This document shows, one piece after another, positions 13,787 to 22,810 of a stretch of 41,684 nt of DNA (positions are counted from its first letter, which is position 1; each line of letters starts with the position of its first letter). The translations under genes were made by a program, and so were the position numbers. The DNA lies in the NCBI GenBank assembly GCA_025059715.1, contig JANXCE010000020.1:1-41684 (forward strand), given 5' to 3'. Below the pieces are notes generated by a model. That model was not told where the DNA came from and did no database searches. It worked only from the letters and a program-made list of their open reading frames with translations. Source of the stretch: Caldimicrobium sp. GTDB taxonomy: Bacteria > Desulfobacterota > Thermodesulfobacteria > Thermodesulfobacteriales > Thermodesulfobacteriaceae.

Positions 13787-15575
13787 CTTGACTTTCCATT
13801 TTTACTAAGTCCTCAAAGCGAATATCCATACCTAAGATACCAAGAATTTCGTCTTCCTGGTTTCTTATAGGAGCAGAGACTGTAATACAGAGCTTATCTG
13901 TAATTTTAGAAGTATAAAAGGGAGATACATAGGGTTTTCCCTTTTTAAGGGGGTTTAAAAACCAATCTCTGGTTTCAAAGGTAGAACTTGCTAAAAGTTC
14001 CTCAAATTTCCTTTTATACTCTAAATCGTCAGTAAGTCCAAGGAGGGGTTTTCCTTCAACATCCACGATATAAATGAATTGCACGTAGGGATGCTCGGCG
14101 AGAAAGCGCTTTAAAATAGGTTTGGCCTTATCTACGTCAAGACTTCTTATTTCATCATCTAAGACTAAATCTTCAATAAATTGGGTGAGTAGTCGTGCTG
14201 CAAAATTTCTCAGATGATCCAATTCTGACTCAAAAAGTTCAGGAAGATATTTCCGAGTAAGCGCCAGCATCTCTTCATTTGAGATTGAGGTTACTCTACC
14301 CTTTTCATATAATTCTAAAATTTTTTTGTAAATTTTAACCACTCCAGGATGTCTCTTGTCAATGGCTTTATCTCCTGTTAGATGAAAATGGGTATTGATC
14401 CAGTAGGCAACTCCTGCTGTGCCACTTTTATCAGTAATAACAATTTGGATAGGCCTTTTTAGAATTCTCTTAGAATCAAAGGAATTATAAATTTCTTCGT
14501 TTTTTATCAAGCCATCGATGTGGATTCCAGCTCTGGTAGCGTTGAAATCATCACCTACAAAGGGTTGACGAGAAGGAATTTTTTCATGCAGAACCTCTCT
14601 GTAATAATCAGCTATCTCAGTTATAATTGTTGTGTCCATACCATCGGCACTTCCCTTGAGGGAAATGTATTCGAAAACCATAGCTTCCAAGGGAGTATTG
14701 CCCGTTCTTTCTCCAATACCAAGTAAAGAAGTATTCACATAGGCACAACCATATAACCAAGCATAAGTGGCATTTATCACTGCCCTATAGTAGTCGTTAT
14801 GGCCATGCCACTCTAAGAGCTCCCCTGGAACTCCAGCCTCCTCTATTAATGCTCTCACTAATTTGGGCACACTAATAGGTAAAACTGCTTCAGGATAGGG
14901 CACTGCTACACCTAGCGTATCACAAAGCCTAATTATAATATCAATTCCACTTTCTTCCCTTAATTTCATTAATTCTTGCGCAAAAGGAATTACAAAACCA
15001 TAAATATCCGCTCGAGTGATATCTTCGAAGTGGCACCTTGGGCGTATGCCATAAGATAGGGCTTCTTTGACCACGGTCAAATAATCCTCTAAGGCCTGCT
15101 TTCGGGTTTTTTTAAGCTTCAGATAAATGTGATAATCGGAACAGGAAGTAAGTATACCTGTTTCCTTAAGCTCCATATCTTTAACCAGTTTTACATCTTC
15201 CTTGTTGGCTCTTATCCAACCGGTGATCTCAGGATAAGTATAATTAAGGGCTAAACATCTCTCCAAAGCCTCTCTATCCTTAGGTGTATATAAAAAAAAC
15301 TCTGTTTTTCTGATTATTCCCTTGGGGCCACTGAGACGATGTAGGAGTTGATAAAGGGTTTCTATTTGCTGAGGTGTATAGGGTGTTCGAGCCTGTTGTC
15401 CATCGCGAAAAGTAGTATCAGTTATAAATATTTTCTCTGGTAGTTGAGGAGGTATGTATTTTCCGTCAAAATAAACTTGTGGTGGTTCTATATAGGGAAA
15501 TAACTCCTTGTAAAGTTCAGGTTCCGCTCGCTCTACAAGGGGATAACTATTCTTCAATTTTTTCCATCTTAGCAT
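13776..15575 (-). CDS. Re-type citrate synthase-like enzyme (isopropylmalate/homocitrate synthase superfamily) with C-terminal Cache-like domain
   Basis: I use ATG 15575, which has AAGGAGG 5 nt upstream; an in-frame ATG 48 nt earlier has no SD. 599 residues. The HMGL-like TIM barrel (about 47-330) has TDTTFRDGQQAR (52-62), SDYHI, CHFEDITRADIYGF and the metal-binding WHGHND (256-261). These, with GPKGIIRKTEFF and LLGIGERTGN, match the Re-citrate synthase group known from Clostridium kluyveri and sulfate reducers, which makes citrate from oxaloacetate and acetyl-CoA. Homocitrate/isopropylmalate synthase remains possible. Residues about 485-590 (VQFIYIVDVEGKPLL, then DWFLNPLKKGKPYVSPFYTS, then ITVSAPI, then LGILGMDI) look like a PDC/Cache ligand-sensing domain, usual in chemoreceptors, and replace the LeuA regulatory domain. 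Confidence 0.75.
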   Translation of the reverse strand: MLRWKKLKNSYPLVERAEPELYKELFPYIEPPQVYFDGKYIPPQLPEKIFITDTTFRDGQQARTPYTPQQIETLYQLLHRLSGPKGIIRKTEFFLYTPKDREALERCLALNYTYPEITGWIRANKEDVKLVKDMELKETGILTSCSDYHIYLKLKKTRKQALEDYLTVVKEALSYGIRPRCHFEDITRADIYGFVIPFAQELMKLREESGIDIIIRLCDTLGVAVPYPEAVLPISVPKLVRALIEEAGVPGELLEWHGHNDYYRAVINATYAWLYGCAYVNTSLLGIGERTGNTPLEAMVFEYISLKGSADGMDTTIITEIADYYREVLHEKIPSRQPFVGDDFNATRAGIHIDGLIKNEEIYNSFDSKRILKRPIQIVITDKSGTAGVAYWINTHFHLTGDKAIDKRHPGVVKIYKKILELYEKGRVTSISNEEMLALTRKYLPELFESELDHLRNFAARLLTQFIEDLVLDDEIRSLDVDKAKPILKRFLAEHPYVQFIYIVDVEGKPLLGLTDDLEYKRKFEELLASSTFETRDWFLNPLKKGKPYVSPFYTSKITDKLCITVSAPIRNQEDEILGILGMDIRFEDLVKMESQDVL

Positions 15576-15635
15576 AACACCCTCCTTCCTGATAAAATTA
15601 ACTCTTGGGATAAATATTGTCAAGAAATATTAGAT

Positions 15636-17030
15636 CTAAATTAATGCCCTTTGCTGTATGTAGGCTCTCACCTCATTTGAGTCCGCTTCTAAGACTTCGT
15701 ATCTTTGGGGTTTCCTCGTTAGGGATTCAATCTCTGGAGGCAAGGTAAAGGATCTTCCAAGGGCTTGAGATACTGTTTCAGGAAATTTGGCTGGATGAGC
15801 GGTGGCAAGACATATTAAGGGAATATTCTTTTCTTTAAAGGTGAGGCCTGCCTTAACTCCTACCGCTGTATGGGGATCTAATATGTAGCCAGTTTTTTCA
15901 TAGAAATCTCTGATAGTTTCCAAGGTCTCTCTCTGGCTAACCGCACGGGCAAGAAAGTCCCTCTGAACAATTTTGACTTCCTCTTCAGAAAAGGACAGTC
16001 TCTTTTTTTCTTGAAACTCTTGCATGGCTTTTGCAGTTTTCTCGGAGTCCTCTCCTAATAGATAATAGAGATATCTTTCGAAGTTGCTGGCTACTTGAAT
16101 ATCCATGGCAGGAGAAATGGTTGGAATGACTCGTCCTACAGAATAATCGCCTTTGTTAACAAAGCGTGCTAATATGTCATTTTCATTAGTGGCCAGAATT
16201 AATCTTTCAATACCTGTGCCCAGCATTCTTTTAGCTATAAAGCCCGCAAAGATGTCCCCAAAATTTCCTGTAGGTACTGAAAATCGGACCTCTCTTTTTT
16301 TCTCAAGTTCACTCACCCTGAAATAAGTATATATATAATAGACAATTTGGGCTAATATACGAGCAAAATTAATAGAGTTTACAGCAGTAAGTTTGTAGGT
16401 CTTCTTGAAAGTATGATCCATAAAGAGTTCCTTTACAATCCTCTGACAATCATCAAAGGAACCTTCAATAGCTAAGTTATGAACATTTGGATCAAGAACG
16501 GTAGTCATCATCAAAGCTTGTATGGAAGATACTCTGTTATGGGGATACAATATGAATATAGCTATATTTTCCTTACTCTTTACCGCATGAATTGCTGATG
16601 CTCCTGTATCACCTGATGTAGCTCCCAAAATATTTATTTTTTCTCCTGTGTTTGTTAAAAGATATTCAAAAAGATTTCCTAAAAATTGAAGGGCAATATC
16701 CTTAAAAGCGAAGGTAGGACCGTGAAATAGCTCCAAGATATAGATGTCGCCCACTTTAACTACAGGAGCGATTTCTTTATGTCTAAAAACTTGATAACTT
16801 TTTTCAAGTATTTTCTTTAAATCATCAGGGTGAAGCTCTGGGGCATAGAGTTTAATTATCTCCCAAGCAAGATTGACATAGTCTAATTTGCTCCAACTTT
16901 TTATAACCTCCGAAGAAAGCACAGGAATAGTCTCTGGTATGATTAGTCCACCATCAGGTGCTAATCCCTCAAAGACTGTTTCGGTAAAGGTAAATTTAAA
17001 ATTCTTACTGCGAGTGCTAAAGTAATACAT
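15636..17030 (-). CDS. thrC: Threonine synthase
   Basis: 464 residues, the long class of threonine synthase. It turns O-phosphohomoserine into threonine with PLP. The N-terminal MYYFSTR, LAPDGGL and YVNLAWEI are typical. Lys110 in HGPTFAFKDIALQFLG binds PLP, and GATSGDTGASAIHA holds the phosphate. The C-terminal part has PTGNFGDIFAGFIAKRM, then LATNENDIL, then LDPHTAVGVKAG. GGAGGCTCA precedes the ATG. It is 60 nt upstream of the citrate-synthase-like gene and 8 nt downstream of the small coiled-coil gene. Confidence 0.93.
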   Translation of the reverse strand: MYYFSTRSKNFKFTFTETVFEGLAPDGGLIIPETIPVLSSEVIKSWSKLDYVNLAWEIIKLYAPELHPDDLKKILEKSYQVFRHKEIAPVVKVGDIYILELFHGPTFAFKDIALQFLGNLFEYLLTNTGEKINILGATSGDTGASAIHAVKSKENIAIFILYPHNRVSSIQALMMTTVLDPNVHNLAIEGSFDDCQRIVKELFMDHTFKKTYKLTAVNSINFARILAQIVYYIYTYFRVSELEKKREVRFSVPTGNFGDIFAGFIAKRMLGTGIERLILATNENDILARFVNKGDYSVGRVIPTISPAMDIQVASNFERYLYYLLGEDSEKTAKAMQEFQEKKRLSFSEEEVKIVQRDFLARAVSQRETLETIRDFYEKTGYILDPHTAVGVKAGLTFKEKNIPLICLATAHPAKFPETVSQALGRSFTLPPEIESLTRKPQRYEVLEADSNEVRAYIQQRALI

Positions 17031-17038
17031 TGAGCCTC

Positions 17039-17257
17039 CTAATAGCCCTTTGTCTTGAGAACTTCTAAACGGTTTTTCATCTTATCAAGATAAAGTCTTA
17101 GATCACTCTTAAGCTCCTCTAAGGTTTTATGCTGTTTTTGATAGAGCTTTTGTAGTTCAGCATACCAAAACTCTATCGTTTCTCTCTCCCTCTGAGCCAA
17201 CTCCCTTTGGACCTTTTCTCTTATTTTTTGCAAAAGCTTGGGATCAAATCCTTCCAT
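17039..17257 (-). CDS. Small coiled-coil protein, unknown
   Basis: 72 residues, almost entirely charged and helical (LLQKIREKVQRELAQRERET, then ELQKLYQKQHKTLEELKSDLRLYLDKM). Leu at heptad-like spacing suggests a short coiled coil. There is no signal peptide. AGGAG is 7 nt before the ATG. Tight packing between the MBL-fold gene (10 nt upstream) and thrC (8 nt downstream) supports it as a real gene. No family recognised. Confidence 0.7.
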   Translation of the reverse strand: MEGFDPKLLQKIREKVQRELAQRERETIEFWYAELQKLYQKQHKTLEELKSDLRLYLDKMKNRLEVLKTKGY

Positions 17258-17267
17258 ATTTAATCTC

Positions 17268-18026
17268 CTAAATTTCTATAGTTTGAAGATCTTCCGCTAT
17301 TATTATTTCACCTTGAAAAGAAGTTCTTAAAGGATCTATTTCAGGGTTTTCACTGTGGGGATAAAAATGGCTTAAAAGTATTTTCTTGGGGTTGGCCTTT
17401 GTCGCTAATTCTTTAATTTCCTTAGGCCCAAGGTGAATTGGCACATAGTAATCTTTAGAATTAGAGCACTCTAAAATTACTAAATCCCCCCTCTTTGCAA
17501 GCTCAACGAGATTTTCACTCCAACCAGTATCACCAGAATATATAAGACTTTTCCCTTGGTATTCAAGTCTTATAGCTAAAGATTCTGGATTATGATTCAC
17601 TCCTGCGGTGATAAATTTAAACTGTTTTAGTTCAAGGCTGTATAAATCGAGAGTCGGAATAAGTATCAGATGGAGTAAATTCTCAGGAGGCTTAACCCAG
17701 TGGCCAAAGGCTTCCAGAAGTCCTTGATAAAAATTTTTAAAACTTTCATGAGCTATCAAATAGACGGGATCTCTCCGCTGATAACCCAGATGGTATCGGG
17801 AAGCGAAGAAAAAGGGGATTATATCGGTTATGTGATCGGGATGAAAATGGGAAATAAAGATGGCAGAAATATCCTCTAACCTAAGACCAGTTTTAAGCAA
17901 TTGATATAGACTTCCTGGCCCAAGGTCTAATAATAAGTGAAAATCTCCTATAGAAACGAGATAACAGGGGGCTCTTCTACTAAGAGTTAGCCAACCAGTT
18001 CCAGATCCGAGAACGGTTAATTTCAC
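17268..18026 (-). CDS. MBL-fold metallohydrolase (RNase Z-like)
   Basis: 252 residues. The metallo-beta-lactamase fold carries the metal motif HFHPDH (H60, H62, D64, H65), GSGTGW near the N-terminus, YSGDTGWSENL (Asp ligand) and LLSHFYPHSE near the C-terminus. The arrangement resembles RNase Z/ElaC and related phosphodiesterases, but the tRNA-binding exosite arm is not evident, so I do not call it rnz. The start is GTG, overlapping the TPR gene's stop as GTGA (4 nt), so translation is coupled. Confidence 0.82.
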   Translation of the reverse strand: MKLTVLGSGTGWLTLSRRAPCYLVSIGDFHLLLDLGPGSLYQLLKTGLRLEDISAIFISHFHPDHITDIIPFFFASRYHLGYQRRDPVYLIAHESFKNFYQGLLEAFGHWVKPPENLLHLILIPTLDLYSLELKQFKFITAGVNHNPESLAIRLEYQGKSLIYSGDTGWSENLVELAKRGDLVILECSNSKDYYVPIHLGPKEIKELATKANPKKILLSHFYPHSENPEIDPLRTSFQGEIIIAEDLQTIEI

Positions 18027-19528
18027 GAAGGCAACCCAAACTCTTCTTTAAGTTTATTAAAAGCTTCTGGAGAGAGGTTTTTTTCAGCCTCTTTAAGTAA
18101 AACTGAGCAAGCTTCCCTCTCTTTACCAAAGTATAAATAAAGCCACGCTAAAAAAAATAAAGAGTAGCCATCGCGTTCTTGCAAAGTTAATATCTCTTTT
18201 AGAAGCTCCATGGCTTTCACATAATCTCCTTTGAGAAAGGCACATTTTCCTAAGTAAATTTTATCCTCTCTTGTGGGCAGGGAAACCTCTTGTAGTATGG
18301 CTTCTATCTCTTGGATTCTATTTTCCTCCCAAAGAAAATCCATCAATTTCCTCCGAAAAAGGGGTTCCTCTTTATTCAACAGGTAAGCTTTGTAGAGATG
18401 AAATTCCCCTCTTTCTTTATCTCCGAGATCCAGATAGATGATACCTAAGTTATAGTGAATTCTGGGATCTTCCTCTAAACATCCGCAAAGTTTACTTTTT
18501 AGGCTTCTCTCTGCTTCTTTAAGTTCTCCAAGGGCATAATATATTGATGCCTCGCTCAGAGTTAGCTCTAAAGATTGTAAAGTATAGGGTTTTGCTTTTT
18601 TATAAAGTTCTAAGGCTTTTCCAAGATCTTCCCATTCATAATACAGATCCGCAAGCACATGTAAGGTGAAGGGATCAAGAAAGTGGATTTTTTTATTGGC
18701 TCTTTGGGCGTGACTGAGGCTTGCATAGGCTAACACAAAGGGATGAATTTCTCCATACAATTCTTCTTGAAGTTTAGCTGAATTTAGGACTCCCCAGGTT
18801 TGGGAAGTTCTTTCTAAATACCTTTGAAGGATTTTCTCGTTCTTAGCCTCTACAAGGTAATAGGAGCCCTTTTGCTTATAGATTTTGACCCTATCCTTAA
18901 GAGAAGGAGGTTTATTCAAAGGTTCAGAACCTACAAGGAGAAAGACCCCCTGATTTTTAAGGGTTTCCATCCAGGTGTGAATTTCAGAGGAACTCATAAG
19001 TTCCCAGATATCCTTTAGCTCTCCGAGAGCCCGAGGAGTTAACCTACTAAAACCTAAGGCCTTGGTCTGCTTGATATCTTTTTTTAAGGTTTCAACGTCC
19101 AAAGGAAAAGATAATGGCTTATAGCAGGAATTAAACCTAAGACCTCTCTTCCAAAGAGTTATATACAAAGCGGTTATCTCTCCAAAATGTAGAGGATAAA
19201 AATAAAGCCCCTCATCTATATTAAAAAAACAAAAATCCTTTGGTGGTTCTCCTTCAAAAGTGAAAAGATAACCTCCAATGGGTTCACCTAAGGAGAGAAG
19301 ACTCTCTAAAAGTTCTTTTTTATAGAACCCGTTGGTGTAATTTTCGATAATAAATCTTTCCAAAAGGAGTAAAGCCTCTCTTTGGGAGTTTTTTTTTGAC
19401 AATATCTCTAAGGTATTTTCCGAAAAGGGTTTTAGATCCTCCGGAAAAAGGAGATTAAAGTTTATAGAGAGATATGTCCTTACTAAGGGGAGAAGTTTTT
19501 CTGCTTTAGGTGGAGAGGTTAAGCTCAT
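18023..19528 (-). CDS. Tetratricopeptide-repeat protein, unknown
   Basis: 501 residues. The first half (1-250) matches nothing I know. The second half (about 285-490) is a run of TPR-like helix pairs: VLADLYYEWEDLGKALELYKKA, ASIYYALGELKEAERSLK, NLGIIYLDLGDKERGEFHLYKAY, KCAFLKGDYVKAMELL, LFFLAWLYLYFGKEREA. No signal peptide or membrane segment, so it is probably a cytoplasmic scaffold. Its start lies 23 nt inside selA and its stop overlaps the MBL gene, an arrangement that implies coupled translation with SelA. Confidence 0.78.
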   Translation of the reverse strand: MSLTSPPKAEKLLPLVRTYLSINFNLLFPEDLKPFSENTLEILSKKNSQREALLLLERFIIENYTNGFYKKELLESLLSLGEPIGGYLFTFEGEPPKDFCFFNIDEGLYFYPLHFGEITALYITLWKRGLRFNSCYKPLSFPLDVETLKKDIKQTKALGFSRLTPRALGELKDIWELMSSSEIHTWMETLKNQGVFLLVGSEPLNKPPSLKDRVKIYKQKGSYYLVEAKNEKILQRYLERTSQTWGVLNSAKLQEELYGEIHPFVLAYASLSHAQRANKKIHFLDPFTLHVLADLYYEWEDLGKALELYKKAKPYTLQSLELTLSEASIYYALGELKEAERSLKSKLCGCLEEDPRIHYNLGIIYLDLGDKERGEFHLYKAYLLNKEEPLFRRKLMDFLWEENRIQEIEAILQEVSLPTREDKIYLGKCAFLKGDYVKAMELLKEILTLQERDGYSLFFLAWLYLYFGKEREACSVLLKEAEKNLSPEAFNKLKEEFGLPS

Positions 19529-20885
19529 TTTTGAGATTTAAGAAGGCTTTTTTAATTTCTAAGAGATCTTCATCAAAGAGACAGCGCACATCCAGTACCA
19601 AGAAATCTTCCATTATAATTCCGATTATAGCTGGGTCTCCTTGACGCAATTTTTCTATAAGTTTCTGAGAGGGAATTCCCTCGATTTTGATGGCCACCCC
19701 GTAGGATGGAATATCCAAAAGGGGTAGGGATCCGCCTCCTGTTTTGGCCGTAGTTTTAATGAGGGTCACCTTCAGCTTAGAGCTTATGTTTCTTAGTAGT
19801 TTCAGGAGTTTTTGAGCTCTTTTCTTTACCTTTGAAGGTGGAGTTAGCATCATTCGCAGCACTGGTATTGCCTGGACTGCCAAACTTTCATCTCGGTATA
19901 GCATTAAAGTAGCCTCCAAGGCAGCTAAAGTGAGCTTATCTATTCTGAGTGCCCTATTAAGAGGGTTTTTTTTGATTTTTTCAAGGAATTCCTTCTTTCC
20001 CAAGATGATTCCAGCCTGTGGCCCCCCTAAAAGTTTATCACCAGAGAAGGTAACTACATCAACTCCAGCCTGAAGACTTTCCTGCACCGTAGGTTCCTTA
20101 GCAAGACCATATTTAGAAAAGTCTATAAGAGAACCACTTCCCAGATCTTCCATAACTGGAATTCCCTTTCTCTTCCCAAGGGCTACCAACTCTTCAATGC
20201 TGACCTCTTCAGTAAAACCCACAATGGCATAATTGCTCTTGTGAACTTTTAATAGAAGTGCAGTGTTTTCGTTAATTGTTTTTTCATAGTCAGAAAGATG
20301 AGTTTTATTAGTTGTTCCCACTTCTTTTAGAATACACCCAGCCCAACTCATGACCTCTGGTATGCGAAAGGACCCCCCAATTTCCACTAATTCTCCCCGA
20401 GATACTACAACCTCTCGACCTCGGGCAAGGGTATTTAGAGCAATTAGCACCGCGCCTGCATTGTTATTAACCACCAAAGCCCCCTCTGAACCGGTAAGTT
20501 CCACAAGGAGTTCCTCCACATGGGAGTATCTACTACCCCTTTTTCCCGTTAACAGGTCAAACTCTAAATTTGAATATCTGAGGGCAATCTCTGTAAGTTG
20601 AGAAATGACCTCTTTGGCAAGAGGGGCCCTTCCAAGATTAGTGTGAACGATGACTCCCGTGCCGTTTATTACTCTTCTAAGAGATGGCTTGGTATAATCT
20701 TCAAAGGCTTTTTTAAGTAAATTCTCAATATTGGTATCTGTAAAAACTTCAAATTCTCCTTTTTGTTTAGCTTCTCTTAGGATTTGAGCTACCTTCCTTG
20801 CAGGAATAGTAAAATACGAAAAAGGCATATGAGGATAAAGTTTGGCCAGATGTTCCTTTAACTCATGAACTGAGGGAATTCTCAT
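19506..20885 (-). CDS. selA: L-seryl-tRNA(Sec) selenium transferase
   Basis: 459 residues, close to the usual 460. SelA converts Ser-tRNA(Sec) to Sec-tRNA(Sec) using selenophosphate and PLP. Visible motifs: RRVINGTGVIVHTNLGRAPL (71-90), the glycine-rich SNLEFDLLTGKRGSR, NNNAGAVLI, and Lys284 in SGDKLLGGPQAG, the PLP lysine. Its presence implies that the organism makes selenoproteins. selB, selD and the tRNA(Sec) gene are not in the window. The ATG follows the aminotransferase stop by 1 nt. Confidence 0.94.
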   Translation of the reverse strand: MRIPSVHELKEHLAKLYPHMPFSYFTIPARKVAQILREAKQKGEFEVFTDTNIENLLKKAFEDYTKPSLRRVINGTGVIVHTNLGRAPLAKEVISQLTEIALRYSNLEFDLLTGKRGSRYSHVEELLVELTGSEGALVVNNNAGAVLIALNTLARGREVVVSRGELVEIGGSFRIPEVMSWAGCILKEVGTTNKTHLSDYEKTINENTALLLKVHKSNYAIVGFTEEVSIEELVALGKRKGIPVMEDLGSGSLIDFSKYGLAKEPTVQESLQAGVDVVTFSGDKLLGGPQAGIILGKKEFLEKIKKNPLNRALRIDKLTLAALEATLMLYRDESLAVQAIPVLRMMLTPPSKVKKRAQKLLKLLRNISSKLKVTLIKTTAKTGGGSLPLLDIPSYGVAIKIEGIPSQKLIEKLRQGDPAIIGIIMEDFLVLDVRCLFDEDLLEIKKAFLNLKNELNLST

Positions 20886-20886
20886 T

Positions 20887-22092
20887 TTAAGAAAGGGTTC
20901 TTTTTACAAACCTCTCTATTCGATGTAGGGCCTCTTCTAGTATGGATTCCTCTGGTAAGAAGATGATCCTAAAATGATTGGTTCCTGGTTTTTGGCCAAA
21001 GCCACTCCCATGCACAACTACTACTCCCTCTTCCATGATTAATCTCTTCACAAATTCAAGATCACTTAACCCAGGGATATCAAATCTGGGAAAGGCATAA
21101 AAGGCACCTTGAGGCTTAATACAGGAGATAGCCGGAATGTCGTTTAATCCCTGAACCACCAAGTCTCTTCTTCTCTTAAGCAAAGGAAGCACCTCTTTTA
21201 AATATTGATTGGTGTTGTTCAGGGCAACAGGTATAGCATACTGAAGAGGGTGAGGAGCACAAAGTCTTGCCCTTGCAAGTTTATGGATGGCCTCTATTAA
21301 ATCTTCTAAGAGTTCTTCTGGGCCAGAAACTATTCCCCAGCCAATCCTCCACCCTGGAGCAAAATAACACTTTGATAAACCATTGAAGGTAATTACTGGC
21401 ACATCTTGAGTCAAAGACCCTATAGAGACATGCTCTAAGTCTTCCTCTAATATAAATTGGTCATAAATTTCATCGGAGAGAATTACTAACTGATGCCTCA
21501 TAGCAAGTTCCACAATTTCTTGTAGAACTCTTCTACTATAAATGGAGCCTGTGGGATTATTGGGGTTTATTATAACTATAGCTTTGGTTTTTTCATCAAT
21601 AGCTTTTTCAATACTTGTAATATCGGGTTCCCAATTTTTTTGTTCATCCAGATAGTAAAATCTTGGTTCAATTCCTAATTTGGATACAATAGCCTGATAA
21701 AGGGGATAACAGGGACAGGGAAGGAGGATATTTTCTCCAGGGTCAAGTAGAGAGGCGATAGCAAATTCTATTGCCTCACTTGCTCCCTGAGTTATAAAGA
21801 TATCTACAGGCTTAATTCCTTTTTTTAGAGCATAGTGCCTGATTGCGGAAATTGCCTCTTCAACTCCTATGGAGTCAGAGTAGGAATTTTGGTTTTGCCG
21901 CATAGCTTTGTAAGCTGCTTCAATGAGAGGCTCCGGAGTGGTAAACCCATATTTTACCGGATCTCCAATATTCAGATAAATAAGCTCTTTTCCCGAGTGA
22001 AGGGCTTTTTTAGAGGTTTCTACGATATCTCTAATGGCATACTCAACATTAAGTGTCCTATTAGCTGGCTTAATTTTTTTATTAAAAATCAT
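20887..22092 (-). CDS. Class I/II aminotransferase (probable alanine aminotransferase type)
   Basis: I use ATG 22092 (GGGAG 10 nt upstream). The frame is open further upstream, but the Lys/Phe-rich extension is unlike the family. 401 residues beginning MIFNKKIKPANRTLNVEYAIRDIV. Fold-type I PLP motifs: TQGASEAIEFAIASLLDPGENIL, INPNNPTGSIYS (NPNNPTG), ILSDEIYDQFI, TFNGLSKCYFAPGWRIGW (Lys in the SK pair binds PLP) and FRIIFLPEESIL. The N-terminus resembles glutamate-pyruvate aminotransferases of anaerobes and archaea; aspartate or aromatic specificity cannot be excluded. First gene of a run that continues into selA. Divergent from speD. Confidence 0.85.
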   Translation of the reverse strand: MIFNKKIKPANRTLNVEYAIRDIVETSKKALHSGKELIYLNIGDPVKYGFTTPEPLIEAAYKAMRQNQNSYSDSIGVEEAISAIRHYALKKGIKPVDIFITQGASEAIEFAIASLLDPGENILLPCPCYPLYQAIVSKLGIEPRFYYLDEQKNWEPDITSIEKAIDEKTKAIVIINPNNPTGSIYSRRVLQEIVELAMRHQLVILSDEIYDQFILEEDLEHVSIGSLTQDVPVITFNGLSKCYFAPGWRIGWGIVSGPEELLEDLIEAIHKLARARLCAPHPLQYAIPVALNNTNQYLKEVLPLLKRRRDLVVQGLNDIPAISCIKPQGAFYAFPRFDIPGLSDLEFVKRLIMEEGVVVVHGSGFGQKPGTNHFRIIFLPEESILEEALHRIERFVKRTLS

Positions 22093-22221
22093 AACTTTTT
22101 TCTCCCGTGAATTTTCAAATAGGATTTTATAAGAATATCTTACAAATATCTTCCTAATATTCCTATAAAAATCTCCCTTTGTCAAGATCTTTATATAGCA
22201 AAATAACTTCAAGTTTCTCAT

Positions 22222-22779
22222 GATTGTGTCTCAGTTATGGTTAAGTTATTTTAGGTTGGAAAATGTTCTAACTTCTGAACACTTTATGTAACTATTTCAA
22301 ATACCCCCTTATCCTAAGTTGGGAAGGGCCCTTCTAAGTATTCTTACGTATTAGATTGCGCTCCTTTTTTGAGACACTGCATTATCCATCTCCTTACGAA
22401 GCAGAAGTATCTAATGATTCTCTTGTGGCTTACGAAAAAATAGGAAATCTCTGAACAAAGGATCTATCTCAAATTCAAATGTTATCTCTCAGCAAAGCCC
22501 ATTCTCCTTAAGGCTTATCTTTTAGGACTATCCTTATATTTGAAAGGATAATAAGTAATCCCTTTTAAAAGGAGGTGGGCTTTTAAAGAGGAGGGGCATA
22601 GTGGAACTCCAAGAAGGTTTTTTAGGCTATAGCGAAAGGAGAATTTTTAAACTATAAAATATTTAAGATAGGGCATCTGGATAAGAGGAGAAGTTAATTT
22701 TTTTGTAGGGTAGGGGCAGATTTGAATAAAATTTGATTAACTTAGGAGCAAAAGGGAATTTCAACTATTTTCGAAGCTC
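22222..22779. other. Long intergenic region between the aminotransferase and speD
   Basis: Some 560 bases without a convincing gene. Seen: an inverted repeat TATCCTT...AAGGATA near 22540-22560, a 12-bp palindrome CCTTTTAAAAGG (22561-22572), and a GAGGAGGGG site before a GTG that opens an 18-codon frame (22611-22667, ELQEGFLGYSERRIFKL). That could be a fossil or a tiny peptide, but there is nothing to prove it. No tRNA or rRNA signature. Confidence 0.45.
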
Positions 22780-22807
22780 TTGACAAATAAAATTTATGAT
22801 ATATGTT
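22780..22807 (+). promoter_or_regulatory. Promoter of speD
   Basis: A consensus -35 TTGACA (22780-22785) and -10 TATGTT (22802-22807) are separated by 16 nt. Transcription would begin near 22813, at the start of the structured leader. Confidence 0.55.
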
Positions 22808-22810
22808 ATA

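Noticed and set aside
19506-20885. In-frame UGA selenocysteine codons suggested by the presence of selA
   Set aside because: No gene in the window ends early at TGA with a recognisable continuation, so no selenoprotein is visible here.
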